In this document: one piece after another, positions 23,585 through 31,172 of the stretch
Layout: every line of letters begins with the position of its first letter
Numbering within the stretch: position 1 is the stretch's first letter
Assembly: GCF_017896165.1 (NCBI RefSeq)
Contig: NZ_JAFCNB010000005.1
Span: 124,001-188,000, forward strand
DNA: 64,000 nt
Direction of reading: 5' to 3'
Origin: Microbispora oryzae
GTDB taxonomy: Bacteria; Actinomycetota; Actinomycetes; Streptosporangiales; Streptosporangiaceae
The notes under the pieces: generated by a model
The model's input: only the letters and a program-made list of their open reading frames with translations
What the model was told of the DNA's origin: nothing
Database searches by the model: none
Made by a program: the position numbers and the translations under genes

Positions 23585-23646
23585 ATCCTATGCCACATCA
23601 GCATGTGGCCTACAAGACGATAGGCCGAATGTTATGGTGGCCACAT
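23585..23646. promoter_or_regulatory. Replication-block promoter with operator in the spacer
   Basis: Leftward: TTGTAG (23610-23615) and TAGGAT (23585-23590), spacer 19 bp. The spacer holds the palindrome GCCACAT-CAGC-ATGTGGC (23592-23609). A third GCCACAT lies at 23640-23646, just before the divergent HTH gene. A dimeric repressor bound there would shut the replication block. Confidence 0.6.
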
Positions 23647-23679
23647 TGAAGATGCGAACATGAGAAGGTGTCCGACCCG

Positions 23680-23913
23680 ATGACCGGAATCCGCGAAGCG
23701 AAAGCCGCCCTCCAGCAGGCCGAGCAGCGGGCGAAGCTGCAGGCGAAAGCGATCATCGACGCCGCACGCATCGACCTCGGCCGCGCCATCCTGAAGGCCC
23801 GATCCGACGGCATCCCCCAGAAGGACATCGCCGAGGTCCTCCAGCTCACCCGCGAACAGGTCCGCCGCCTCCAGGTCGCCGCGCAGAAGGCCGGCGACAC
23901 CGCCGAGTCCTGA
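23680..23913 (+). CDS. Small HTH protein divergent from the replication block
   Basis: 77 residues from ATG 23680 (GAGAAGG 11 nt upstream); GTG 23668 is an alternative. A long N-terminal helix (REAKAALQQAEQRAKLQAKAIIDAARIDLGRAILKAR) leads into a helix-turn-helix (GIPQKDIAEVLQLTREQVRRLQVAAQ). Its start lies next to a GCCACAT half-site, so it is a good candidate for the repressor of the replication promoter and of itself. It converges with the next gene, 2 bp between stops. Confidence 0.68.
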   Translation: MTGIREAKAALQQAEQRAKLQAKAIIDAARIDLGRAILKARSDGIPQKDIAEVLQLTREQVRRLQVAAQKAGDTAES

Positions 23914-23915
23914 CC

Positions 23916-24491
23916 TCATGAGGCCGCCCGCGCGGGGACGGCGGCCTCACAGCACTCCCCGTCCGGGGCCGGACACCCGTGCAGGCACCGCCCACACGAA
24001 CGGGTAGCGCAGTGCTCCCCCGACTCATCCGTACGGCACCAGAACGGGTCACACGAGCAGCAGCGCGGCCGGTCGAACACCAGCGCCAAGGCCAAACCCA
24101 CCGAGTTGGCGTAGTTCTCCGCCGTCGGCAGGCGAAGCCGCTCCGCGTTCTGCTCGATCTCGTGGATCTGCTGCCCGGTCGCACCCATCCGCCGCGCCAC
24201 GTCGCCCCGCAGCATGCCCTCGCTCTTACGGTGCGCGGCGATAGCGCTGATCAGGGTGTCGGGGTCGCTTGACAACGTCTGCCGGTTGGCCGGGTTCACC
24301 ACGGCCACCAGCAGCCCGACTACGCGCGCATACGCGATGAGGTTGCGTAGCGCAGGATCGGACCGGCCTTTCTCCCAGGACGCCACCATCGTGGCTTGAA
24401 GGCCGGCCGCCTTGGCTGCCGTCTTCTGGGGAATACGCAGCCGCATCCGGCGCCGGTGAATCTGCGCAATGAGAGGGTGCGGGGCCGTCAT
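23916..24491 (-). CDS. Double-XRE regulator with Cys-rich tail
   Basis: 191 residues. Two Cro/CI-type helix-turn-helix regions: residues 8-60 (RRRMRLRIPQKTAAKAAGLQATMVASWEKGRSDPALRNLIAYARVVG) and 80-138 (RKSEGMLRGDVARRMGATGQQIHEIEQNAERLRLPTAENYANSVG). The C-terminal 45 residues hold about ten cysteines (CCSCDPFWC, CATRSCGRCLHGC, CCEAA), likely a metal or redox site. The same layout, HTH pairs with a Cys cluster, recurs in actinomycete mobile elements. It may sense metal or oxidation and act on the control region at 23.6 kb. Confidence 0.7.
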   Translation of the reverse strand: MTAPHPLIAQIHRRRMRLRIPQKTAAKAAGLQATMVASWEKGRSDPALRNLIAYARVVGLLVAVVNPANRQTLSSDPDTLISAIAAHRKSEGMLRGDVARRMGATGQQIHEIEQNAERLRLPTAENYANSVGLALALVFDRPRCCSCDPFWCRTDESGEHCATRSCGRCLHGCPAPDGECCEAAVPARAAS

Positions 24492-24531
24492 CGCTTAGCC
24501 CACCTCGGGTCAGGAACCCAGCACATCTGCA

Positions 24532-25464
24532 TCAGCGCACCACCACCGGGTACTCGTCCCAGGTGCGGCCGTCGAGCTCGCGCCCGGCGGCGCCCTTGCC
24601 AACGCGCTCCATGACGACGGCGTCGGGCTGGTCGATGCCCCACCCGGGCCACGGCGTTCCGCGGTCGCGTCCATCCGGCATGACCACGTGGTGGCGATCG
24701 TCCGTGGAGTAGATCGGCCGCGGTTTCCAGGCACCCCACTGCTTGAACAGGAACGCTGCGCGCCCCTCGCACTGGTCGCGGAGCTGGCGGAACCAGTCCG
24801 GGTGCGGCGGTCGCGCGCCGGGGCCGGATTCGCCGCCGGCGACGACCCAGTCGAGCACGCTCGGCGTTCCGCAGTACGGCGTGCCGTCGGAGTCCTTGCG
24901 GACGGCGGCCGGGGTGTCGAGCAGCGCGGGGATGCGGGTGTCCGCCCACTGCTGGGTCTCCACGCTGACGCCCAGCCAGACGTTCGGCAGCACGCGCGGG
25001 GTACCGAGGTGGTCGTTGAGGATCTCGTCGCGCTGCACGTAGGCCACGGAGCCGCGCACGCCCTGGGTGCGCTCCTCGCCTGTCGGGGTGCGCCACGCGA
25101 TACGCCGCACGATGGAGCGCATGCGAGCGTGCCTCTTGGTCAAGATCTGATACGTGTGCTGCGGCGTCTTCTCCATGACCGTCCACACCTGGGCGATGAA
25201 GTCCTCAGGGACATCCGGGTGGAAGAGATCACTCATTGAGTTGACGAAGATCCGGCGCGGCTTCCGCCACTTCAGCGGCTCCTCCAGCCGCTCCGGCCGG
25301 AGAGTCAGGTCGAACCCGCTCTCGAAGTAATGGCCCTGGGTGCCGCGCCAGCGCTCGGCGAAGGTTTCGGCGTAGCAGTGGTCGCACCCGGGGCTGACCT
25401 TCTTGCAGCCGGTCACGGGGTTCCACGTGGCATCGGTCCACTCGATCTTGCTCTTGTCGCCCAT
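24532..25464 (-). CDS. Gp37/Gp68 (DUF5131) family protein
   Basis: 310 residues. Begins MGDKSKIEWTDATWNPVTG and has CKKVSPGCDHCYAE, the three-Cys cluster of the phage Gp37/Gp68 family, whose spacing suggests an iron-sulfur site of radical-SAM type. Further family blocks are RIFVNSMSDLFHPDVP, YQILTKRHARM, PNVWLGVSVETQ, WVVAGGESGPGARP and FLFKQWGAW. The reaction is unknown; a nucleic-acid modification has been suggested for the family. TGATG overlap with the previous gene. The preserved clusters suggest an active protein. Confidence 0.88.
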   Translation of the reverse strand: MGDKSKIEWTDATWNPVTGCKKVSPGCDHCYAETFAERWRGTQGHYFESGFDLTLRPERLEEPLKWRKPRRIFVNSMSDLFHPDVPEDFIAQVWTVMEKTPQHTYQILTKRHARMRSIVRRIAWRTPTGEERTQGVRGSVAYVQRDEILNDHLGTPRVLPNVWLGVSVETQQWADTRIPALLDTPAAVRKDSDGTPYCGTPSVLDWVVAGGESGPGARPPHPDWFRQLRDQCEGRAAFLFKQWGAWKPRPIYSTDDRHHVVMPDGRDRGTPWPGWGIDQPDAVVMERVGKGAAGRELDGRTWDEYPVVVR

Positions 25465-25691
25465 CAGGGCACCTCCGGCACGCCGGCGAGCCTGCGGATC
25501 GTCCGCGAGACCATCTGCAGCGTCTCGTCCATCACCCGCTCGGCGGCGCCCTCGATGGTGCGGGGCCGCATCGCGTCGAACGTCGCGGCCAGCTCGGCGG
25601 CGAACTCGGCCCGCGCGGCCTCCGCCACGACCTCTTCCAGGTGCCGCGCGGTCCCGGTCAGCCGGACGGCGAGCGCCTCGCTACTGGCCAC
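25464..25691 (-). CDS. Small helical protein
   Basis: 75 residues from GTG 25691, overlapping the previous stop. Helical with charged repeats (ARHLEEVVAEAARAEFAAELAATFDAMRP, AERVMDETLQMVSRTIRRLAGVP). No family recognised. Coupled to the Gp37/Gp68 gene by TGATG. Confidence 0.5.
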   Translation of the reverse strand: MASSEALAVRLTGTARHLEEVVAEAARAEFAAELAATFDAMRPRTIEGAAERVMDETLQMVSRTIRRLAGVPEVP

Positions 25692-25917
25692 GGAGCGCCT
25701 CCATCTCCGGGGCGCGGTTCGGCGCCGACAGCAGGCACGCCAAGGCCTGCGCCACGTCGTCGGGGGTGATGTCACGGCCGTGGAGCACGGCCAGGACGCG
25801 AGTTCCGTCCGCGGAGTACACCGCACGGGCCGGCTCCCGGTCCCTCTTCGGCTTGTAGGTCTTGCCGCGGCGGACCTGCTCCCGCTCACGGCCGAGCGAC
25901 CGGTCGCTCACTGGCAT
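25681..25917 (-). CDS. Small basic protein
   Basis: 78 residues from ATG 25917 (GAAGGGAC upstream). Basic N-terminus (REREQVRRGKTYKPKRDREP), then ARAVYSADGTRVLAVLHGRDITPDDVAQALACLLSA. No family recognised. Confidence 0.5.
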   Translation of the reverse strand: MPVSDRSLGREREQVRRGKTYKPKRDREPARAVYSADGTRVLAVLHGRDITPDDVAQALACLLSAPNRAPEMEALRGQ

Positions 25918-26531
25918 GTCCCTTCGATAGGTGGTGAAGACGGGGCGGTCGGATGTTCGCCGCGGAGCCGGTCGACGGTGCGCTCGAGCGCCTGGATCTG
26001 CCGACGGAGTTCGGCCTCGAGGTCGGCCCACCGCTGCCGGTCAGCGGTCAGCCGCCGGTCGGCGGCCGCGACCCGCTCTCCTGCGGCGCGCTGCGCGTCC
26101 TCGATCACCGGGGCGGCGAGCTCCTTGGCCCGGGCCTGGATGTGCTCCTGCATGCGGTCGATCAAGTCGGTGAGGGTCTCGCGCAGCCGAGCACCGGACA
26201 CCGGCGGCTCCGGGGCTGCGACGCTCACCGCCGACTCCAGGCGGTAGCCCACGCCTCGCACCGTCTCGATGTGGCCCGGGGCGTTGCCCGAGTCGCCAAG
26301 CCTGCGCCGCAACGTCGAAAGGCACATGTCGATCGACTTTTGCGCCAGGCGGCCCCCCCAGACCTTCTGGCTGATCTCGTCCCGGCTGACGACCCGGCCG
26401 GTGTTCGCCGCCAACAAGGCGAGCAGCTGAAACTCCTTCGACGTCAGAGCGAGAGGCTCGGCGCCGATCCACGCCTTGTAGGCGGACGGGTCGATACGCA
26501 GCTCCGGGACGCCCGGCGGAGGCGTGCTCAC
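25908..26531 (-). CDS. Orphan OmpR/PhoB-type winged helix with coiled-coil tail
   Basis: 207 residues from GTG 26531 (GTGA). Residues 8-100 match the Trans_reg_C winged helix of response regulators: ALTSKEFQLLALLAANTGRVVSRDEISQKVWGG, SIDMCLSTLRRRLGD and the C-terminal hairpin IETVRGVGYRLE. There is no receiver domain. Residues 115-195 are coiled coil (LRETLTDLIDRMQEHIQARAKEL, RQRWADLEAELRRQIQALERTVDRL). In this family that domain follows a receiver; here dimerisation by the coiled coil could replace phosphorylation. Probably a transcription factor acting on phage or host promoters. Confidence 0.78.
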   Translation of the reverse strand: MSTPPPGVPELRIDPSAYKAWIGAEPLALTSKEFQLLALLAANTGRVVSRDEISQKVWGGRLAQKSIDMCLSTLRRRLGDSGNAPGHIETVRGVGYRLESAVSVAAPEPPVSGARLRETLTDLIDRMQEHIQARAKELAAPVIEDAQRAAGERVAAADRRLTADRQRWADLEAELRRQIQALERTVDRLRGEHPTAPSSPPIEGTCQ

Positions 26532-26689
26532 CGGCCCAACCGGGGGTCGTCGATCCGGGCAAGGTGCCGGCGGAAGGCCGCGGTCCGCTCGAAGATCGTG
26601 CGGAGGTTGCGCGCGATCGCCTCCTCGCGTTTGAGCTCGCGCAGCTCCCGCGCCGCGCCGCGGCGGTGGCGGCCGTACCAACGGGACAT
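26528..26689 (-). CDS. Small basic protein
   Basis: 53 residues from ATG 26689 (GAGGAGGATCC upstream). Arg-rich: SRWYGRHRRGAARELRELKREEAIARN. One long basic helix is likely; could bind nucleic acid. No family recognised. Confidence 0.5.
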   Translation of the reverse strand: MSRWYGRHRRGAARELRELKREEAIARNLRTIFERTAAFRRHLARIDDPRLGR

Positions 26690-26721
26690 CGGATCCTCCT
26701 CGAGGAGCTGGGGGGCGGCCA

Positions 26722-27471
26722 CTACCGGACCGCCCGGAAACATGCCTTGCACCACGGCGACAGCCCGTCAGCTGTCTGCGTGGATCGGTAGAACTCGGCG
26801 TGGGGCTTGGGGTCCCCGCAGCGCCCGCAGTCCTTCGTCGGCACCTCCGGCTCGGCCGGCGCTTCCTCCGCAGGCTCGGCGGCCGCGGAAGGCTTCGGCG
26901 GCGCGGGCACGGTGACCGGCTCCGGATCCGGCCGGACGTCTTCCTGCGGCGCCGGACGCGTACGCCGCGCGGGCTTCGCGGCGGGCGCGGCCTCCTCGAC
27001 GGGCGGCGGCGCGGCCACGGGAGCCGGGCCGATCAGCCCGGCCAGGACTGCGGGCACCGCAGGCTCGTCGACCGGCGGTAGCTCAGGGTGGACGTCGACC
27101 AGCTCGGCCACGCGACGCGGAGCCGGGGTCACCGGCTCGGGAGCCGGCTGGGTGGCTGCCACGCCCGGGCGCCGCGTCGGCGGCGGAACCTCCCGGGCGG
27201 GCGGGCGCGGCGCGGGCGCGCCCTGGAGCAGCTGCTGCGCCCACTCCAGATGCTCCCGGTGCACCCCGTCCGGCACGGTGGTGATCCGAACCCTGCCGGG
27301 GCTGCTGACCCGGTTGTCCTCGCCGATCAGCCACCCGCGCTGCGCGAGAGCCAGCTTCCGGACAGCGCCGACAGGCCACCGCAGGTGATCAGCGACCGCT
27401 GACAGCGTGTGGCCGACCACCAGCATCGCCAACGCCTTAGACAGGGGCTCGGGCATCGGCTTGACCGTCAT
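26722..27471 (-). CDS. HTH protein with Pro/Ala linker and endonuclease VII-like zinc finger
   Basis: 249 residues from ATG 27471 (ATGA). Residues 1-60 are a small HTH (LSKALAMLVVGHTLSAVADHLRWPVGAVRKLAL). Residues 75-210 are Pro/Ala/Val/Glu-rich and disordered. The C-terminal 35 residues, CGRCGDPKPHAEFYRSTQTADGLSPWCKACF, match the zinc motif that opens recombination endonuclease VII and related proteins, but the nuclease part is absent. It may be an adaptor that joins two DNA sites. Confidence 0.65.
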   Translation of the reverse strand: MTVKPMPEPLSKALAMLVVGHTLSAVADHLRWPVGAVRKLALAQRGWLIGEDNRVSSPGRVRITTVPDGVHREHLEWAQQLLQGAPAPRPPAREVPPPTRRPGVAATQPAPEPVTPAPRRVAELVDVHPELPPVDEPAVPAVLAGLIGPAPVAAPPPVEEAAPAAKPARRTRPAPQEDVRPDPEPVTVPAPPKPSAAAEPAEEAPAEPEVPTKDCGRCGDPKPHAEFYRSTQTADGLSPWCKACFRAVR

Positions 27472-27875
27472 CGCGCCTCCCCCCTCAGAGCCCGGGCCGT
27501 ACGAGCCGCCGGGCAGTGGTCGGGCACCCACATGCACTCCCGCGCCTGATGATCACCCGCGTGGTCTTCCAGCCATTCGGCCAGCGGCCCGCGCACGGCG
27601 GCCGTGACCGCGGGAGAGCCGGCCCGCAGCACCCGGGCCGCGGCGTCCAGCTCATCGGCGGCCGCCGCCGGAGAGGACCTCAACGCCGCCTCAGCCTCCG
27701 CGGTCAGATCCGCCGGGAGTCGCACCGCCAGGGCGCGCTCCCGCTCCCGAGCGAGGGCGGCGTGCGCCCAGGCCGCGCGGTCGTCGGCCTCATCGAGGAG
27801 GCGCCGCAGATCGGCGACCTCCTCGACCAGGTGTGACTGGGTGGTCAGCCACCCCCAGATGCGTGACCCGTACAT
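27468..27875 (-). CDS. Hypothetical helical protein
   Basis: 135 residues from ATG 27875 (TGATG). SHLVEEVADLRRLLDEADDRAAWAHAALARERERAL is heptad-like; the C-terminal part has PLAEWLEDHAGDHQARECMWVPDHCPAARTARAL with two Cys and His. No family recognised. Confidence 0.5.
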   Translation of the reverse strand: MYGSRIWGWLTTQSHLVEEVADLRRLLDEADDRAAWAHAALARERERALAVRLPADLTAEAEAALRSSPAAAADELDAAARVLRAGSPAVTAAVRGPLAEWLEDHAGDHQARECMWVPDHCPAARTARALRGEAR

Positions 27876-28084
27876 CAGTCGATCTCCTGGGGGAACACGT
27901 CGTGGAGGTCGGCGGCCACGATCGCGCGGAACGCCGCGTCCGTCTTCTTCTGGCACCGGCGGGCCTTCCACGCCTGCCGGGCAACCCTCGCCCCCATCCC
28001 GATGATGACCAGGATGATCAGGGCGGCGAAGCAGCCGGCCACCGCGAACCACGCGGCGGCATCGTCGCCGTGCAGACCCTGCAT
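27875..28084 (-). CDS. Single-pass small membrane protein
   Basis: 69 residues from ATG 28084. One transmembrane helix (AWFAVAGCFAALIILVIIGMGARVA) followed by a cytoplasmic basic helix (RQAWKARRCQKKTDAAFRAIVAADLHDVF). Neighbouring gene 28090 is also a membrane protein. Role unknown. Confidence 0.55.
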   Translation of the reverse strand: MQGLHGDDAAAWFAVAGCFAALIILVIIGMGARVARQAWKARRCQKKTDAAFRAIVAADLHDVFPQEID

Positions 28085-28089
28085 CTGCC

Positions 28090-28536
28090 TCACCTGACGT
28101 CTCCCATCCGGGTGTCCAGCAGCTCCCGCAGCTGGCGGACACACGCCCCCGGCACCGCCGGGTGCAGCCGCTCCCAGTCGGCGGCCAGGCCCTCGATGTC
28201 GCCGGCGACACGCGCCAGCTCGGCCTCCGTGCGGGCCGCCGCGTTCTGCCAGTCCGCCGCCCGCTGCTCCGCCGCCCGAACCCGGCCGGTCGCCTGCTCC
28301 TGCGCGGATTTGATGCCGTACACGCTGCCCCAGCCCCACATGGCGCCGGCGATCACGCAGCTGGTCACGATCACCGCCACCGAACCGGTGAGCACGGCGG
28401 CCAGCACGATCACACCGGCCAACGCCCCCAGGCACAGCGCCGAGACGTACTGCGGCACCCCCGCCGCGGCGCGGCCCGCCAGCTCGGCGTAGGAATCCGG
28501 GTCACGGCCCGCCTGGGCCTCGCCGAGCTCAGTCAC
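28090..28536 (-). CDS. Membrane protein with coiled-coil tail
   Basis: 148 residues from GTG 28536. Two transmembrane segments (YVSALCLGALAGVIVLAAVLTG and VAVIVTSCVIAGAMWGWGSVYG) precede a long coiled coil (SAQEQATGRVRAAEQRAADWQNAAARTEAELARVAGDIEGLAADWERL). No family recognised; may link the membrane to a cytoplasmic partner. Confidence 0.58.
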   Translation of the reverse strand: MTELGEAQAGRDPDSYAELAGRAAAGVPQYVSALCLGALAGVIVLAAVLTGSVAVIVTSCVIAGAMWGWGSVYGIKSAQEQATGRVRAAEQRAADWQNAAARTEAELARVAGDIEGLAADWERLHPAVPGACVRQLRELLDTRMGDVR

Positions 28537-28771
28537 GGCCGCCCCCGATGTGCTCGCGGACCGCCTCCAGCGCGCCGGGCCCCAGGGTGATCCACCCCGT
28601 GTGGCAGCCGGAGTGCTGGCGGGCCGCCTCCAGCAGCGCCTGCAGGTCCACCCGGCGGACCTCGACCCACTCGCTGGAGTCGACACCGGCCTCCACGTCC
28701 AGGGCGGCCGCGTGCTCCAGGTCCTCCTCGACGCCGGCGATCAGAGCGGTCAGGTTACGCATCCGCGTCAC
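28529..28771 (-). CDS. Small hypothetical protein
   Basis: 80 residues from GTG 28771 (GAGAGGGG upstream). Acidic helical N-terminus (LTALIAGVEEDLEHAAALDVEAG), then VEVRRVDLQALLEAARQHSGCHTGWITLGPGALEAVREHIGG. No family recognised. Confidence 0.5.
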   Translation of the reverse strand: MTRMRNLTALIAGVEEDLEHAAALDVEAGVDSSEWVEVRRVDLQALLEAARQHSGCHTGWITLGPGALEAVREHIGGGRD

Positions 28772-28795
28772 CGCCCCTCTCAGCCTGCTTGCGGC

Positions 28796-28939
28796 TCATC
28801 GTGTGCTCCTTGCGTGCTTGGGGGTGTACGCCCGGGGGCGCGGGGCCAGCCGGCCCAGCGCGGCCCGGGCGCCGCCTCGGAGGTGAACCGCGCGGGCGGC
28901 CAGCACGGCCGCCCACAACGGGATCTGGATGGTGCTCAC
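28796..28939 (-). CDS. Small basic hydrophobic protein
   Basis: 47 residues from GTG 28939 overlapping the previous stop (GTGA). IQIPLWAAVLAARAVHLRGGARAALGRLAPRPRAYTPKHARSTR: a short hydrophobic segment, then a basic tail. The overlap supports it; otherwise little evidence. Confidence 0.42.
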   Translation of the reverse strand: MSTIQIPLWAAVLAARAVHLRGGARAALGRLAPRPRAYTPKHARSTR

Positions 28940-29613
28940 CGGGTCGCGTCCGGCAGCTGCGGCAGGACGGCCGTGGACTCGGCCGGGCGGCGCTTGCACT
29001 CCTCGCCCGCCCGCACCCACCCGTCCTGCTCCTGGTGGATCAGTCCGTGCTGCGGGTCCGCCACCATGGGGTCGCCGCAGGCCGGGCAGTCGGCGCCCGG
29101 CGGATAGGCCGCGCCCGGTTCCGGAACCGGGCCCGCGACCCGCAAGTCCGTGGCCGGCTGCGGCGCGGGAGGCGTGGCCACCGTGGAATCGGACCGGCCC
29201 GGCCAGCAGATGTACCCCTCGCCGAGCAGCTCCCGCCCGCGGTGGGACCAGATCCCCTGGTCGTGGCGGATCGCCAGCAGCGCGCCGCAGCCGGTGCAGT
29301 TCAACGGGACCGGCGGCATCTCCTGCCCGACGGCGATCAGGACCGGGCGCGGGACGACGAGCTCCATGTGGGGCTTGCCGATGACGTCCTCACCGAGCTT
29401 GGCCCGGTACCGATCGATCGACTTTCGGATCTCGCTGATGACGTCCCTGCAGGCGGTCAGGTTCCCCTCGAGGCGGGCCTCCTCGGGGAGCAGGTCGGCG
29501 AGCTTGCTTTCGGCGTGCTGGATCAGCTCGCGGTACTGGGCGGCGGCCGCCGGGTGGATAGCGGAATCGCTGTGGGCCACGTCGGCGTAGGGCCGTGAAT
29601 TGAGGGCGGACAC
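28936..29613 (-). CDS. Coiled-coil and zinc-motif protein
   Basis: 225 residues from GTG 29613 (GGAGACC upstream). Residues 22-75 are coiled coil (AAAQYRELIQHAESKLADLLPEEARLEGNLTACRDVISEIRKSIDRYRAKL). Two zinc-type pairs follow, NCTGCGALLAIRHDQGIWSHRG and DCPACGDPMVADPQHGLIHQEQ; their similarity (Cys-x2-Cys...HxQG/GLxHxE) suggests an internal duplication. A strong terminator precedes it, so it starts a new transcript. Confidence 0.6.
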   Translation of the reverse strand: MSALNSRPYADVAHSDSAIHPAAAAQYRELIQHAESKLADLLPEEARLEGNLTACRDVISEIRKSIDRYRAKLGEDVIGKPHMELVVPRPVLIAVGQEMPPVPLNCTGCGALLAIRHDQGIWSHRGRELLGEGYICWPGRSDSTVATPPAPQPATDLRVAGPVPEPGAAYPPGADCPACGDPMVADPQHGLIHQEQDGWVRAGEECKRRPAESTAVLPQLPDATR

Positions 29614-29646
29614 GAGGTCTCCGATCGGAGTTGGGATGGGTGTCGG

Positions 29647-29679
29647 GCCCCGCTGCTCAACCCCGAAGAGCAGCGGGGC
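29647..29679 (-). terminator. Strong intrinsic terminator after the ATP-grasp gene
   Basis: Perfect 12-bp stem (GCCCCGCTGCTC / GAGCAGCGGGGC) with 9-nt loop, beginning 10 bp after the stop at 29689. Confidence 0.75.
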
Positions 29680-29688
29680 GGGGCGTGA

Positions 29689-30834
29689 TCAGTCGTGGAT
29701 CAGGTGCGGGACGAAGGAGGAGGTGTCGTCAGTGATGAGGCCGGCGGTCTCTCGGATACCGAGCCCGGCCGGAGTGTCGCCGACGACCCAGGCGCCCAGG
29801 ACCGGGTGCCAGCCATCGACGTCGGGCAGGGGCCAGAACTCCTGGAACAGGTAGCCCTCCGCGCCGTACGGGCCGGCGGTCTCAATGACCTGGTGGGGCT
29901 GGACGATCCGCATGCCGGCGCCCTCGCGACCGAGGAGCGGCTTAGCGATGTAGGACGTCATGCCGTGCGGGGTGCCGACGTAGGCGGGCAGCAGGTTCGG
30001 GTGGTCGGGGTACAGCTCCCACAGCACCGCAAGCAGCGCCTTGTTCGACAGCAGCATCTTCCACAGCGGCTCAACCCAGGGCTGGCCGCTCTGGGCGTCG
30101 ACCGCGGCGCGGCCGAACCCCTCGGTGGTGACCCATTCCCAGGGGTAGAGCTTGAACAGGTGCTCGATGGGGTGGTTGCCGAGGTCGTAGAAGCCGCGGC
30201 CGTCGGACCCGATGGCCTCCATGGTCAGGTGGCGAACCTGGAGCCCGGCCTGGGAGGCGACGTCGGCCATGTAGGCGACGTTCAGGGCGTCCTCGCCGGC
30301 CTCGTCGGTGTCGGTGTGCGCGAGATGCAGCATGGTCCCGGGGCGGAGGATCTCGCGCCACCGGCCGATCAGCGCCTCGTGGAGGGAGTTCCACTGGTCG
30401 GCGGCCGGGTGCGCGTCCTGCTTCCAGTACCACTGGATCACCGAGCTCTCGACCAGGCTCGTCGGGGTGTCGGCGTTGTACTCCAGCAGCTTGGCGTGGC
30501 CGGTGCCGTCGTAGCACAAGTCGAACCGGCCGAACAGGTGCGGGTCGCGCCGCTCCCACGAGCGGGTGATCGGCCGCCACAGCCACTCGGGAATGCCGTA
30601 CGCGGCGAAGCCGCGGGTCTTCACGACGTGGTCGACCGCCTGCAGGCACATGTCGTGCAGTTCGCTCACGACGAGCTCGAGGTCCTCAACCTGCCCCAGG
30701 GTGAAGGCGTAGTGGACTGACTCATCCCAGTACGGCCTGCCCTCGCCCTGCGGGACGTTGCGGTGAAACCCGAGGCCCTGCGCCTCGATGGTCTTCTCCC
30801 AGTCGGGGCGGGGCTGGCCCGTGACGCGGCGCAT
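29689..30834 (-). CDS. ATP-grasp ligase of the glutathionylspermidine synthase family (YgiC-like)
   Basis: 381 residues from ATG 30834, TGATG-coupled to the lipoprotein gene before it. The family blocks are clear: FHRNVPQGEGRPYWDESVHYAFTL near the start, FGRFDLCYDGTGHAKLLEYNADTPTSLVESSVIQW at 99-134, LLSNKALLAVLWELYPDHPNLLPAY around 255, and IAKPLLGREGAGMRIV near 290 with YLFQEFWPLP. Such ATP-grasp enzymes form amide bonds; in E. coli the YgiC/YjfC group lacks the amidase half of GspS and pairs with a small lipoprotein. The substrate here is unknown. The catalytic Lys-Pro-Leu-Gly-Arg-Glu-Gly stretch is intact. Likely a cargo function in the lysogen. Confidence 0.85.
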   Translation of the reverse strand: MRRVTGQPRPDWEKTIEAQGLGFHRNVPQGEGRPYWDESVHYAFTLGQVEDLELVVSELHDMCLQAVDHVVKTRGFAAYGIPEWLWRPITRSWERRDPHLFGRFDLCYDGTGHAKLLEYNADTPTSLVESSVIQWYWKQDAHPAADQWNSLHEALIGRWREILRPGTMLHLAHTDTDEAGEDALNVAYMADVASQAGLQVRHLTMEAIGSDGRGFYDLGNHPIEHLFKLYPWEWVTTEGFGRAAVDAQSGQPWVEPLWKMLLSNKALLAVLWELYPDHPNLLPAYVGTPHGMTSYIAKPLLGREGAGMRIVQPHQVIETAGPYGAEGYLFQEFWPLPDVDGWHPVLGAWVVGDTPAGLGIRETAGLITDDTSSFVPHLIHD

Positions 30835-31172
30835 CAGGAGCCGGCCCCGGCGCGGCCGCCGAACCCACCGCGGGAGATGACCTTGCCGGAGCTGCTCGTG
30901 ATGTTCGCGTTCGCCGGCCGGGTGAACGACCCGCCGGTGACGCGGCCTCCGTTGCCGTGGGAACCGCCGTAGATCCACACGAACGTGCTGCCGCCGCCGT
31001 GGTGGTGGTCGTCGCAGTAGTCGTCGTCGACCTGCTTGTAGGAGCCGTCGGCCTGCTTGACCACGCAGTCCGCGGTGACGTCGGGCCCGTCGTCGGAGCA
31101 CGCGGTAGCCGCGCAGGCGAGCGACAGGGCCGCCAGCGTGGTGAGGGTGAGAGAGGTGGTGGCCTTAGCCAT
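30834..31172 (-). CDS. Small lipoprotein paired with the ATP-grasp gene (YgiB-like)
   Basis: 112 residues from ATG 31172. Signal peptide with lipobox-like end (LAALSLACAATAC, Cys near 24). The mature part has VTADCVVKQADGSYKQVDDDYCDDHHHGGGSTF, a His/Gly patch, then a Gly/Ser/Asn-rich tail ending VISRGGFGGRAGAGS. Organisation (lipoprotein, two Cys, Gly-rich tail, next to the ligase) recalls YgiB/YjfM (DUF1190), though direct similarity is limited to composition and the SRGGFG end. It may be the substrate or partner of the ligase. Confidence 0.65.
   Translation of the reverse strand: MAKATTSLTLTTLAALSLACAATACSDDGPDVTADCVVKQADGSYKQVDDDYCDDHHHGGGSTFVWIYGGSHGNGGRVTGGSFTRPANANITSSSGKVISRGGFGGRAGAGS

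Noticed and set aside
24488..24532. 14-residue frame between Gp37/Gp68 and the XRE gene, overlapping both
   Set aside because: It fits the coupling pattern but has no ribosome site of its own and is too short to support.
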